Assembly: GCF_030272615.1 (NCBI RefSeq)
Contig: NC_081410.1
Location: 507,309,942 to 507,373,941 of the forward strand
Source: Cryptomeria japonica
Lineage: Eukaryota; Streptophyta; Pinopsida; Cupressales; Cupressaceae
Reading direction: 5' to 3'
DNA: 64,000 nucleotides
Part shown: piece after piece, positions 33,413 through 45,000 of the stretch
How the letters are laid out: each line of letters begins with the position of its first letter
Numbering within the stretch: the first letter of the stretch is position 1
Program-made: the position numbers and the translations under genes
The notes under the pieces: model-generated
The model's input: the letters and a program-made list of their open reading frames with translations, nothing else
The model's database searches: none
What the model was told of the DNA's origin: nothing

Positions 33413-33654
33413 CAATTGAATTCTATCAATTATTTCTATAATGTAAGATATGCCTATCTTTCATTTTGGGGTATTTTTTAATCAATAATGTCAATTAACC
33501 AAAGTTTCATTCTTTAATTTTTCCCTTTTTTTAAGATTTGTCTAGATACTAGTATGTAATCTATTCTAATTTGAAGATGAAAGGGATCATTATAGGTCAA
33601 GTTGCCAATTCAATGAATTTCAATCAATTATTCTATCATATAAAATATTGCAAA
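33413..33654. other. AT-rich spacer between D and G
   Basis: 242 bases of AT-rich sequence with no gene or repeat that I recognise; presumably older flanking DNA. Confidence 0.5.
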
Positions 33655-33994
33655 TGTGATAGTGATGATTATGATTGGTTGTCACTGATGTCAATACTTG
33701 GTTTTGCAGTTAGTGATCCAGAAGATGCATTGCTAGAGTCTTTGGTGCTCTGGAAGATGTGTTACAATTGATATTTAGTGCAGATTGATTAAGTTGATGG
33801 TGATCCATATTTCTCTATTTATCAGATATGGTGTTGATTGATTGTATTCATGAGTATACTGGTCCCATTCTTATTCTTGTTGTATTGGGTAGTGCTATTT
33901 TGGGTCTGGATTAAGTCCAAAATTTGAGGATGAGTAACGGTATTTGTGTAGTGTGTAAGTCATGATTTGGGTCCAAAATTTATAATGGATGTAC
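33655..33994 (+). repeat. 5' LTR of G, first part
   Basis: Starts TGTGATAGTGATGATTATG and matches the start of the 3' LTR at 48417. Interrupted after TGTAC by element F; resumes at 43602. Confidence 0.85.
33990..33994. repeat. Target site duplication of F, left copy
   Basis: TGTAC immediately left of F; repeated at 43597-43601. Confidence 0.9.
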
Positions 33995-35261
33995 TGTCTA
34001 CCCCAACTATAATGACAATAATAATACCTCTAATTGAAATCTCAATCCGAAGTTTGGACATTCATATGGTAGAGTTTACTATTTTCATGGCTGGTGTTCA
34101 TTTAGTTGTCAATCCAGGAATGTAAAACTTGAAATGGGTCTGCAATATATATGTACTAAGCTCCTTAAATGATTATTCTGCATTACTGTAGTGACTAACA
34201 TTATGTACGAAGGAAAGGAAGGAATGGAAATCATAAAAGGCTACATGAAAGTTTCACAAAACACTGCTGAAATGATCTAATGAAAATAATAGAAATCACA
34301 CCATTCTGTCTTGGCTGCAGGAACAGTCAACGGATCTATTTCCAGTGGTTGCGGGAACAATCTAGTCATGAACTTCTACTGCAACTAAGTGAAAACTAAC
34401 TTCAATAATCATAAACATAGGATCACTCACCAAGTGGGCCCCCTTGGATGAGTGATATCAAACTCTCAGCAAAGAACTATTAATAGATCAAAATAACATA
34501 TTCTTATTCATTTCTTCCTAAAAGATGATTACATATTCTAAAAGAGAAAATTCATAATACTTGACAAAAACTCTACTCAATCCCTTTCCATTATGTCTAA
34601 CTCTCAGAAAAGAAGGAAGAGCTTATTATAAAGAAAAGATCAACTACAATGGACAACTCAAGTTACGCCCAGAAGAAGAGGCGGATAATTGTCAGATGAA
34701 GAAGATAACTGAGAGCTTGGCTGCAGGAACTGTGGATCTAAAACCGAACCACAGTCTTTGCACACCAAAGAAGTATTTTGCGAATTTACTATGCACCAAA
34801 GTTAAACTCCCATGGTGAAGTACAACTGCTCCGATTATGCCATACATTGCGCTTGCTTGAATCTCCTTCAGTTTGATCTCCAGCTATCTGAACGTGATTC
34901 TCCAGTCCTTAGGCGCAAAAGAAGATCCTCCACCGCAGCATCAATTATTATCTGCACTAAAATAGAAACAATATACAAGGACATGCATATGTATCTTACT
35001 TAACTAATACATTCATTAACTCATATATGAAATCATCCTAAATAATCCGCATATCATAGGGACAAATCATTTGGTTGCAGGAATAAATTGGCATGGCTGC
35101 AGGAATTAACCGACAAAGTTCAAACATGATTTCTTAAGTTCGGTTTTAAAACATGGATTACATATAGTCAATTCACAATACTTTACTATCACAATGCAAC
35201 CCAAAAGATACCAAAAACCTAAGAGTCCTGATACAAAACATGTCAAAACATCAACTTATCA
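33995..35261 (-). repeat. 3' LTR of F
   Basis: + strand TGTCTACCCCAACTATAATG to CTTATCA, 1,267 bp, the same length as the 5' LTR. I count about 28 differences in the first 390 aligned bases, mostly C/T or G/A changes; later parts look closer. Confidence 0.93.
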
Positions 35262-35263
35262 TG

Positions 35264-35277
35264 CCCCACAACTTTAA
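35264..35277 (-). other. Polypurine tract of F
   Basis: Minus strand TTAAAGTTGTGGGG, two bases before the TGATAAG start of the 3' LTR. G-rich rather than a long A/G run, as is common in Athila-like elements. Confidence 0.6.
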
Positions 35278-35627
35278 GGGTTTGCTACTCCTGTAGCAAA
35301 AGGAAAATTTCTGATTTTTGCTGAAACTTTGAAATCACCAATAGTGTCCTGTCTGGTTCCCTTGGAAGGAAAATTCCAATAAAATCCTTTCTTTTTCTCC
35401 AACCTAGACCATCTAGTTGTTTCTTCCATAGCTACATCATAATTCTAAACTGTTGGTTGGCATGCCAAAAGTGGCCACATAAGGATAGGAGGCTAAAAGA
35501 TTAATGGCAACCAATTATTGGATTTCTCCCTACCTAGTTGTATGTACTTGGAGGCTCTCTGTATAGCTCCATGAAAATTTTGTAATGAGTAGGGTTCTCC
35601 TAGTTTTAAATGATTTGGTAGATGATT

Positions 35628-36350
35628 CTAGCATTGAGTTAGCCCTTCTAGTGCAGTTGTCCTATGGGTCTGAACCAATTGCTCATATGCTTGATAGACT
35701 TCCTCTCTCATTGGAAGTACTATCTTACTAACATCATCTCTTATTAGCAACTTTTGCCAATCATAATATAGAACCTTGGGTGCTTCTGATTCCCTCCTTA
35801 ATGGCAATGGACAGTCAAGTTCCAATTTTTCAAACTCCCTAGCTTGTAGTCCTATAATCATCTCATTTTGGATCCAAGATATTAGAGCTCTGAGATGGAT
35901 ATCCCCAATGTACAACAAAGGATTCCATTCTCTGTATTGGGGTACGACATAGTTATGTAAATATAATTCACATAACAAATTCCTTACAACATGTGGGGAG
36001 TTTTGATAAGCATGATAGAATTCCTCAGGTGTTTCCAAGGATGGATTAAGGTCCCTTACAATGTGGTTTAATCTGAAATTCAGATACCGTTCTTTCAAAT
36101 GCACTACATAAATTCCTGGGGGAGCCCTACACTACATTATCTCAGGAACCATACCATAAATCTCTTCTACCTTAGCCTCCAATTCTTTAATTCTATTATC
36201 TTTTTTCTCAATCTCTTTTTGCTTCTTATTAATTATCCCTTAATTTTGGTGGCAGAACTTATTATTCACTTGCGTGAAATAATAATCATCATAAGTAATG
36301 TCAGTTAGGAAATCAATTCAGGATATCAAATAACTGATAATAAATCTTAT
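35628..36350 (-). pseudogene. Extra ORF between integrase and 3' LTR of F
   Basis: The minus-strand frame can be followed from about 36350 with three stops (near 36326, 36240 and 36138), then is open from about 36135 to the stop at 35628. It starts with a segment rich in Asp and Tyr, then a short coiled coil (KKQKEIEKKDNRIKELEAKVEE), then about 160 residues of hydrophobic/charged sequence with LNHIVRDLNPSLETPEEFYH and LLIRDDVSKIVLPMREEVYQ. I see no signal peptide or membrane segment, so I would not call it envelope-like. Athila-group elements commonly carry an extra ORF in this place. Function unknown. The start codon is not clear. Confidence 0.55.
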
Positions 36351-36371
36351 TGGGAAAAAGGACCATCAAGT

Positions 36372-36390
36372 ACCCCCCCCCCAACTTAAC
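36372..36390 (-). other. Internal polypurine-like tract upstream of the extra ORF
   Basis: On the minus strand, TTAAGTTG is followed by a run of ten G (+ strand C run 36373-36382). The context copies that of the 3' tract (TTAAAGTTGTGGGG). It lies between pol and the extra ORF. Confidence 0.45.
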
Positions 36391-36607
36391 CTAGCATGTG
36401 TCCACATAGGCTGACGAGATTTCGGGTTTGGAGTGGATTAAAATAGGATTAAAATCATATTGAACTAATAAATGCATAATTAAAATAGAGTACAATATAC
36501 ACGTATCTGCAATTGAGCAAAAATGAAGTGACAAGTAAGAAAGTGGGATGGAATGTAGTGGATGGAACTTTATGTATGGAGAACAATATTACCATACAAA
36601 TATTTTA

Positions 36608-37860
36608 TTATGATACAGTAAATAAGTTCACTGCAGAGGCTACAGGAACATCACCTTTATCAACATGCTCAAATGCAACAGGAAGCTCATGAATTGATAC
36701 CAAATCATTGGTAGTTGCTGCAAGAACCTTGCCATTTGCTGCAGGAACTTGTATTTCATTTTGAGGAGCAAACTACTGTAGGAACTCTTCTTTAGTAGCT
36801 GGCTTGTGATAAAGTCGTAGTCTGTGTCCATTCACTAAGAGTTTAAATCGAACAGGATCTATTGTGGACAAGCGAACTGCTCCATTTTGAAAAACTTCTT
36901 CTACCTCATAAGGACCTAACCACCTTGTTTGGAGTTTTCTTGTAGCATCCTTATATCAGGAATCATACAGGAGTGCCCAATCACCAACTTTGAATTTCTT
37001 TTCACTAATATATTTATCATGCCATCTAGCTCTTTGGTTTTGAATCAATTCTGTCTGTTGAATAACTATCTTTCTCCATTCATCAAGAGCATTTAACTGA
37101 TGAATGCATTCCTTCTGTGCTTTAGACAATGCCATATTCAATTGTAGAGTTGTTCTCAAGGTTTTATGCTCAAATTCAATAGGCATCATTGTTGTTTTGC
37201 CATAAACCATCTCAAAAGGTGTGAATCCAATTGGTGTTTTCCATGTCGTTCTATATGCCCAAATTGCCTCTGAAAGTCGATTAGACCAATCTTTCTTGTG
37301 GATTGACACTGTTTTGGTAAGAATAGCCTCAAGCCCTCTATTGGTAACTTCTACTTGGCCATTAGACTGTGGATGATATGGGTAGATTTCCTGTGTCTTA
37401 TATTGTATTCATTGACCAAAGCTTTTATCAATGTTGATGTAAATTGAGGTCCCTGATCTAAGACAATTTTCCTTGGTACTCCATACCTTGTAAATATTTC
37501 CTCATAGAGAAACTCAGCTACCTTATTATCTCTTGCATGTTGCATAGCTCTAGCTTCTACCCATTTTGTCACATAGTCTGTACATACCAAGATATAAGAT
37601 TTGCCATTAGAAGGTGGATCAATGGGGCCAACAAAATCTAATTCCCACTTGTCAAATGGTGTAACAGATATTTGAGGATATAATGGCATCTCATCAAATT
37701 TTGTAGGTCTGCCCATTCGCTGACATCTATCACACTTCCTTGTGTACTGAGGTTCATCCTTGTGTAGTGTAGGCCAATAGTAACAAGTATTGGGTATTTT
37801 CAGTGTTGTCCTTTTGGCAGAAAAATGAGCTCCACATGGCTCATCATGACATGCATGCAA
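36608..37860 (-). pseudogene. Integrase of element F
   Basis: The HHCC finger is clear (HACHDEPCGAHFSAKRTTLK, then CDRCQRMGRP). Core: KWELDFVGPI (first Asp), VLDQGPQFTS (second Asp), and a Glu in the QSNGQVEVTNRG block, reached through a one-base frameshift near 37355-37375. The C-terminal part has GFTPFEMVYGK, FKVGDWALLYDS, a stop near 36956, then TRWLGPYEVEEV (a GPY-type module) and RLRLYHKPA. It ends at TAA 36608. It inserts F DNA. Nearly intact, with two visible lesions. Confidence 0.88.
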
Positions 37861-39759
37861 GATGTCATATGTTTCATCCTCTCTGACACATCTTCATATG
37901 ACTTGATCAGGTCCAGTATAAAATAGACAATCAGCAATCCATGAAAAGTTAAAACTTTTTTCGACTAGCAACCTTCTTTTCTTAGGAGAAAAAGAAATTG
38001 GCATCTTGGCTGCAGTTAAATAATTGGCAATATCAGCATACCAAAGAGTATGAGCCTGTATGAGAAACAAATGCTCATCTGGAAAAGTGTCATCTATCAT
38101 TGTAGAGTCCTCCTACAATTGAAGACGTGAAAGATAATCTGCAACAACACTAGACTTCCCTGGCTTATCAACAATTGTGATATCAAATTCCTACATCAAC
38201 AATAACCAGCGAGCCAGTCTACTGGTGACTGATGGCTTATTCATGAGATATCTAATTGCAATATGATCTGTATGCACAAATATGGGATACCCTATAATAT
38301 AGTGTCTAAACTTGTTAAGGGCATATATGATAGCTAGCATTTCCTTTTCAGTAACTGTATAATTCAATTCAGATCCTTGCAAATTCTTGCTGATATAATA
38401 TATTGCATTTTCCAACTTGTCAACTTTTTGTCCCAGCACTACTCCTATAGCATAATTAGATGCATCAATATGGATTTGGAATGGTAGAGACCAATTAGGT
38501 CCTTTTAGAACTAGTGCTTGAGTCAAAGCATGCTTAAGCTTTAAAAAAGCTTCATTGCATGCTGAGGTCCATTTAAATTCTACATCTTTAATAAGCAATG
38601 TATATAAGGGACTTGCAATTTTGCTAAAATCTTTGATAAACCTTCTGTAGTATCCAGCATGGCCAAGAAAACATCTCACATCTTTCTGCTTCACAGGGTC
38701 ATTAATATGCTGAATAACCTCAATCTTTGCTGGATCCACTTGTATGCCTTGTACAAATATATGATGACCAAGGACTATTCCTTCTTCCATCATAATGAAA
38801 CACTTCTCACTGTTTAGAGACAAGTAGTCTTCACACCGCTGCAAAAATTTCTTCAAATTACCTAATGCTTGGTCAAATTCAGAACCATAGGTTGTAAAGT
38901 CATCCATGTAAATTTCCATAATATCTTGTGAAATATCAGAAAAAATACTGATCACTGCCCTTTGAAAAGTGGCTAGAGCATTACACAACCCAAAAGGAAG
39001 AACAAAATATGCTTAAGTGCCCCATGGGCAAGTAAATGTTGTTTTCCCCTGATCCTCGGGAGCTATTTGTATCTAATTATAGCCACTAAATCCATTCAGG
39101 AATGAAAAATATCTCTTACCAGCAAGAGAATCCAATACCTGATCCACAAATGGCAATGGAAAATGATCCTTCCTTGTGGCTAAGTTCAAGGCTCTATAAT
39201 CAACACATACTCTCCATTTGCCTCCCTTTTTAGGAACTATCACCAAAGGTGATACCCATTGACTATCAGAGATAGGATAGATAGACCTAGCTTTCAACAA
39301 TTTCTGCAATTCTTTTTTAACTATCTCCTTCAAGGAAGGATTGACTCTTCTTTGAGGTTGTCTGAGGGGGCAACAATCATCCTTTATGTAAATGCGATGA
39401 GTACAAACTGTTGGATCAATTCCATTCATATCCTTGTAATCCCATGCAAAGGCATTTCTATGGAGTTTTAGCAAGTCCACTTGGCTATCCTTCTGAGTAT
39501 CTGCTATATTCTTATTGATGTTCAAATATTTATTCAATTCAACCTCTATCTTGATAGTAAGATCAATCTGATTTATATTAGAAATATGAGAATATGACAA
39601 TTCCTGCGGCAACAAGGTATGCAAGATATCAGTGGCTACAAGAAAGTCCAACCCTGCAATATTCGGAACCAATTCCTGCAATTCTTGGTCTTTTATTAAT
39701 TCATTTTTTAAGACCTTATAAGGGATTGACTCTTCATCATATAACGACATGAGTGGCAC
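37861..39759 (-). pseudogene. pol: Reverse transcriptase and RNase H of element F
   Basis: RT blocks in order: VSPLVIVPKKGGKWRVCVDYRALN, FSFLNGFSGYN (here L-N where the family has the catalytic I/L-D), a stop near 39073, YFVLPFGLCNALATFQRAV, and an intact YMDD at 38910-38899. The thumb FLGHAGYYRRFIKDFSKIA leads to RNase H with IHIDAS, YTVTEKEMLAIIYAL, HTDH and ADYLSR. All four acids are visible. A stop near 38191 and another near 38100 split the tail. The frame then leads to integrase. The first RT Asp appears replaced, so activity is doubtful even if the stops are ignored. Confidence 0.88.
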
Positions 39760-40410
39760 TCAATTAATCATCATAAGGTGATTAATAGAGTCAATTTCTT
39801 TAGATTCCTCTCCCAAAATAGGCCAAACAGTCTGCTGCTGCTCAAGCTAAGGTTGTGCAGGGGAATACAAGGCTAATATTTTTGTGGAACTGCCATTTGA
39901 AATAGTCATGTCTCTTGATCTACACCCAATATATGCATCAGTTGTGGCAAGCCATGGTCTTCCCAAAATGACTGGATATCCCCCCAATGTTGCTTTTGGA
40001 GATAAAATCATAAAGTTTGTAGGATATTCCCAGGAATCTAGAATAACTACTATATCTTCTATAATACCATCAAGTCTTACTGCAAAGCCATTAGCAAGTT
40101 GGAGAACTATGGGTGTGTCCCTTAAAATATCTATCTCTAGATGTTTCATTACTTCCCTTGTCATTACATTAATGGCTACCCCTAGATCAACTAAAACATT
40201 TTTTATTTGACTGCCATTAATGACTATACTCACAACAGGACTACCTAGATCAGAATACTTTGGAATATAAATTTTTCCTAACATAATATCGGCCAATTGA
40301 CCCATAACATGAACTATTTGTGGATCCTTTTTCTTCCTGCCAGGTTTCTTTAGGCATGTTTCTCTCAATGCTTTACCATATATTGGAACATCCTTTATTG
40401 CTTGCAACAA
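39760..40410 (-). pseudogene. Aspartic protease of element F
   Basis: An open frame of 187 residues. The active site reads VLVDLGVAINVM, where D-S/T-G is usual, so Asp and Gly are kept but Ser/Thr is Leu. GGYPVILGRPWLAT gives the family's end motif. A GRKKKDPQIV basic patch lies before it. A stop follows at about 39847, then a linker into the RT. It would cut Gag-Pol. Confidence 0.85.
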
Positions 40411-42236
40411 TGGAATTTTAACACAAATATGTTTCAGTTGATCAAGAATATCAAAGCTTTGTTGTTGTTCAGTGGAAACTTCTTTGTCTTTTAGTCTATG
40501 GGGAAATGGTGGTAATATTTGATTCTGAGGTATTACATCTTTAGGATCAGAGATTGGTTGTTCTTCTTGTACCTTAGTAATAACTGGTTGAGAGGGATTA
40601 GGTAGAGTTGTACCAAATCAAAGGTGAATATCATCTAGTGATAAAGAATAGGCTGGGTATTGATTAGCATTAGCTGAATAAGCTTGTTGTTGTTGCTGAT
40701 ATTTGATATTTGGATTAGGCAATGATTGAGTAGGCAGCTATGTTGGCTTAGGAGGTGGCATTAAAGTAGGAGGTTGTGGCTACTAAGTAGGGGGCTGATA
40801 TCCAGAAGATTGAGATGACCATGATGGGTTTCCCCTCCATTGAGAGGTAGGTTGCCAATTCCCTTGAAACTGGTTCCCTGCACTGTGAGGTGGATACCAA
40901 TTTCATTGTGGCTACTGCCACTGGGGGATTTGATTAGAAAATTGTTGTCCTTGGACTTGTGATCCATACCAATGTGGATAATTACCAAAATTTTGAGAAT
41001 ACTATGGTTGCCATTGGTTATTTGGTGCATAAGAATTACCACTATAACCAGAAAAGGAAAGTGGATCAGGTGGCATACCTTGCCTTTGAAAATTTGGTCT
41101 TCTTTGAGAAACATAGAAGACCTGTTCGTCCTCACCTTGAATTGGTTTGAAATCAGGTACTTCAACATTTTCAACCATCTTACATTTGCAATCTTTCTTC
41201 CGTTGCTTACAATGAGGACCAAATTCTGCAAGAAATGCATCAACTTCCTCATGCTTCTTCTTAGATGCCAATGTATCCAACTGAGTAGCCATATTGTTTA
41301 TAATGTCCTCCTTGAAATCTTTTAACAAATGGCTAAGTTCCAATCTAGTAACTCTAGTTCCAGATGATGATGATGGTGCTCCTAGCTTAAATCTCCTATT
41401 CTTCTTAGAAGTAGATCTGGAATACTTCTTGCAAATTTGTCATATTTCAGCCCAAGTAGATTGTGTAATGTCACCTCCCCCCATTAGATCTAAGGAATCG
41501 GTGCATTCATCATTGATACCCTCAAGAATATCAATTTGAGGGAATCTTCATTCAGAGTACTATGCTTGGACTTCTTGACACTAAACAAAAACCTTTCCAG
41601 ATAATTGTCAAGGCTCTCATCTTCAGTTTGTGTCATTCTAAAGATATCATCCCCATGACGATTAGTGCCTCTACAATAATCTTTGCATTTTGCAAGAAAC
41701 AACCATTTCATCTCATCCCATGTATTGATTATGCTACTACCCAAGCTCAAAAACCATCTCAAGGATGACTCCTTCAAAGTGGCTAGAAAAATTTTGAGTC
41801 TATGGGCATCTGTAGTATAATAAAAACTCCTACAGAGAACATCAAACTCAAATAGAAATGTATCTGGATCCTCTATCACCAACCCATAGAAATTAGGAAG
41901 TGAAGATGCTGGAATGTTCTTGAGGTTAGCATTATCATGCTGGTCAGAGATGGGAAACTCAAATGTTGGACCAGGTGGTGGTGGTGGATTATTTCCAACA
42001 GGAGGTGGGTTCCCTTGCATTGGACTTGTGGGGGTTATTACAATAGGCAATTCTTCTTCTTGTGGACCAAAAAGGAACTGAAGACTACCTTCTGGAAACT
42101 TAGACTCAGGGTGATTCAAATTTTGTGGGACTTGATACAGCTCAGAAAAAGGATTTATATCTAGAAAATTATCTTCTACATGAGTAGTATGAGTGGGCAG
42201 AAATCTACCTCTGGCATCTCTTCTTCTATTATGCAT
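40411..42236 (-). pseudogene. gag: Gag of element F
   Basis: ATG 42236 opens MHNRRRDARGRF, a Pro-rich stretch (near 42010-41950), then the Retrotrans_gag core (FLFEFDVLCRSF, LKESSLRWFLSL, WDEMKWLFLAKC; 41870-41650). After a shift near 41490 the frame runs through 41343-41002 with a short Cys cluster (HCKQRKKDCKCK) in place of a classical zinc knuckle. A Gln/Pro/Trp-rich tail with several stops follows to about 40411. It forms the particle. Lack of a standard CCHC knuckle is usual for Athila-like Gag. Confidence 0.82.
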
Positions 42237-42307
42237 GCAGATTCATGAATTTTCAAACAATTAACTAAAAACTAAAATAATCATAAAAGGCTCTTAGCTT
42301 GACACCA

Positions 42308-42325
42308 TCCCCGACAATGGCGCCA
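42308..42325 (-). other. Primer binding site of F (Asp tRNA type)
   Basis: Minus strand TGGCGCCATTGTCGGGGA, four A after the 5' LTR end. Close to the TGGCGCCGTTGCCGGGGA site typical of Athila elements, which is complementary to Asp tRNA. Confidence 0.85.
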
Positions 42326-42329
42326 AAAA

Positions 42330-43596
42330 TGTCTACCCCAACTATAATGACAACAATAATACCTCTAATTGAAATCTCAATCTGAAGTTTGGACATTCAT
42401 ATGGTAGAGTTTACTATTTTCATGGTTGGTGTTCATTTAGTTGTCAATCCAGGAACGCAAAACTTGAAACGGGTCTGCAATATATATGCACTCAGCTCAT
42501 TAAATGATTATTTTGCATTACTGCAATGACTAACATTATGCAGGAAGGAAAGGCAGGAATAGAAATCATAAAAGGCTACATGAAAGCTTCACAAAACACT
42601 GCTGAAATGATCTAATGAAAATAACAGAAATCACACCATTCTGTCTTGCTTACAGGAACAGTCAAAGGATCTATTTCTAGTGGCTACAGAAACAATCCAG
42701 TCATGAACTTCTACTGCAACTAAGTAAAAACTAACTTCAATAATCATAAACACAAGATCACTCACCAAGTGGGCCCCCTTAGATGAGTGATATCAAACTC
42801 TCAGCAAAGAACTATTAATAGATTAGAATAACATATTCTTATTCATTTCTTCCTGAAAGATGATTACATATTCTAAAAGAGAAAATTCAGAATGCTCGAC
42901 AAAAACTCTACTCAATCCCTTTCCATTTTGTCTAACTCTCAGAAAAGAAGGAAGAGCTTATTATAAAGAAAAGATCAACTATAATGGACAACTCAAGTTA
43001 CGCCCAAAAGAAGAGGCAGATAATTGTCAGATGAAGAAGATAACTGAGAGCTTGGCTGTAGGAACTGTGGATCTGAAACTGAACCACAATCTTTGCACGC
43101 CAAAGCAATATTTTGTGAATTCACTATGCACCAGAGTTAAACTCCCATGGTGAAGTACAACTACTCTGATTATGCCATACATTGTGCTCGCTTGAATCTC
43201 CTTCAGTTTGACCTCTAGCTATCTGAACGTGATTCTCCAGTCCTTAGGCACGAAAGAAGATCCTCCACCGCAGCATCAATTATTATCTGCACTAAAATAG
43301 AAACAACATACAAGGACATGCATATGTATCTTACTTAACTAATACATTCATTAACTCATATATGAAATCATCCTAAATAATCTGCATATCACAGGGACAA
43401 ATCATTTGGCTGGAGGAATAAATTGGCATAGCTATAGGAATTAACCGACAAAGTTCAAACATGATTTCTTAAGTTCAGTTTTAAAACATGGATTACATAT
43501 AGTCAATTCACAATACTTTACTATCACAATGCAACCCAGAAGATAACAAAAACCTAAGAGTCCTGATAAAAAACATGTCAAAACATTGACTTATCA
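42330..43596 (-). repeat. 5' LTR of F
   Basis: 1,267 bp, partner of 33995-35261. Flanked on the right by TGTAC, then by the rest of G's 5' LTR. Confidence 0.93.
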
Positions 43597-43601
43597 TGTA
43601 C
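43597..43601. repeat. Target site duplication of F, right copy
   Basis: TGTAC, identical to 33990-33994. Confidence 0.9.
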
Positions 43602-44154
43602 CATGTTGATCTAACCGATGATGTGTGTTGTGGTATGGTCTACTTCTCATTCCTTCCCACTAGCAGAATTTTTAGTGCTAACCTATTTTATATATTTGTC
43701 TTGGTAATGATAAGTGGAAGATATGTGAGACTAAAAATGAAAATTAGATTTATGTGAAGTGTTTTGGTGTTGAGGCACTAGAAGAAATCATAGTTTTGCA
43801 AATTCTGTTATAGTGGTTAAGTATCTTTATTTCTTTCTCCCTTCAACAATGATGTTTTTTTGGGTAGAAAGCCCACTTGCACTGAGCATTTTGGTAGCGA
43901 GCCACCCTTTGTAAAAAATCATCTTAACTGGTGTTATATATTGAGAACTAACATTCCCCATGGTCTTTCCCTTCTTGGGTTTTTCGTGCATCTTATTTGG
44001 TGTTAATTGTGTGTTCTATGTTGTGTATGTTCTTTCATGTTATATCTGCACCATTTAATTATGTTGTTTTCATCAAATGTACAAAAGAGTTGAAGAATTA
44101 TTTTAAAGTTGACAATTAATTCACACCTGCTCCTAGTTATCCAAATATTTAACA
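43602..44154 (+). repeat. 5' LTR of G, second part
   Basis: Continues the LTR after F; matches 48775-49256 of the 3' LTR. It has lost about 90 bases present there (after TTTGTCTTGG). A TATA-like TTATATATTG is kept in both copies (near 43935 and 49205). Ends ...TTTAACA just before the primer site. Confidence 0.85.
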
Positions 44155-44156
44155 AT

Positions 44157-44168
44157 TGGTATTAGAGG
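44157..44168 (+). other. Primer binding site of G
   Basis: TGGTATTAGAGG is two bases off TGGTATCAGAGC, the Met-tRNA complement common in copia elements. It follows the LTR end by two bases. Confidence 0.7.
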
Positions 44169-44193
44169 TTTGGTTCCTTGGTGAAGAGTGTAA

Positions 44194-45000
44194 TTGTTTG
44201 AGGTATATCCTGATCTGATGGCACATAAACTATTTATTCCTATCTTTGAAGGATCTGACTATAGCTTTTGGAAAGTAAAGATGAGAGGTTACCTGATTTA
44301 TTTGGGTTATAACAATTCAAAAATAATGGAGATGAAATATATGCAACTGACAAATGGACTTACCAATCCTGGTGAGATTCAATCTTATGAAGAGAATGTA
44401 CAGGCAAAGCATACTATGTTTAGTTTTTATCAAAGACTAAATTGACAAACGTTATTTCATTGAATGCAACTTATGAATTTTTGTAAAAGTTGAGAGATAT
44501 CTATGAAGGAAATGATAGAGTTGAATTATCAAAGAAGATAACAACTAAGAACAGATGTGAGAACTTGAAAATGGAAGGAGAATTTATAAAAAGATATTTT
44601 CATAAAGTTAATAGTGTAGTAAATGAAATTAGAGAACTTGGTGGCACCTTGATAGATGAAGATATAATTGAGAACATTCTAATGTCCTTATTGGAAAGCT
44701 ACAATGACAAGCTCTGTACTATTAAAGAAACTTATGATTCGAATAGGTTTACTACAGAGAATTTTTATGGTACCTTATTTGGATTTGAGATAAGGAACTT
44801 TGGAAATGAAAAAGCTAAAACTGAGTCTGTCTTTAAAGCTTTTGAGTAAGATCCAAAACATGAAAGTTTAGATGAGATGGAAGAAAACTTTGTGAGGAAA
44901 TTGAAGAAAGGCACCAACAAATACAAAGGTATGTTACCTCTTAAATGCTTTAGATGTGGAAAAATTGGTCATATAGCTACTAGATGTCCAAAAAAAGGAT
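44194..45000 (+). pseudogene. gag: Gag of element G
   Basis: Starts near 44194 with FEGSDYSFWKVKMRGYL, a typical copia Gag opening. A frameshift between 44445 and 44490 moves it to a second frame, which then runs with few stops through MEGEFIKRYFHKVNSVVNEIRELGG (44571 on). An intact CCHC knuckle (CFRCGKIGHIATRC) lies at 44946-44987. A stop lies at 44847, and another after the knuckle near 45000. It packages RNA in the particle. Confidence 0.82.

Larger units (their letters stand above)
33995..43596 (-). mobile_element. Element F: Athila-like Ty3/gypsy element
   Basis: 9,602 bp with two LTRs of exactly 1,267 bp and TGTAC duplications. On the minus strand: an Asp-tRNA-type primer site, gag, protease, RT, RNase H, integrase, then an extra ORF before the 3' LTR. 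The primer type and the extra ORF after integrase fit the Athila/Tat side of Ty3/gypsy. Coding damage is modest (stops and small shifts), so it is the best-preserved element here. Confidence 0.93.

Noticed and set aside
33571-33771. Possible short host gene left of F
   Set aside because: It runs from spacer into the start of G's 5' LTR, and the LTR part recurs at 48417.
34561-34818. ORF in F's LTR, repeated at 42860-43153
   Set aside because: Conserved because LTRs are duplicates; antisense to F and without recognisable domains.
35628-36350. Calling the extra ORF of F an envelope gene
   Set aside because: No signal peptide, membrane segment or glycosylation-rich region is visible; only its position fits.
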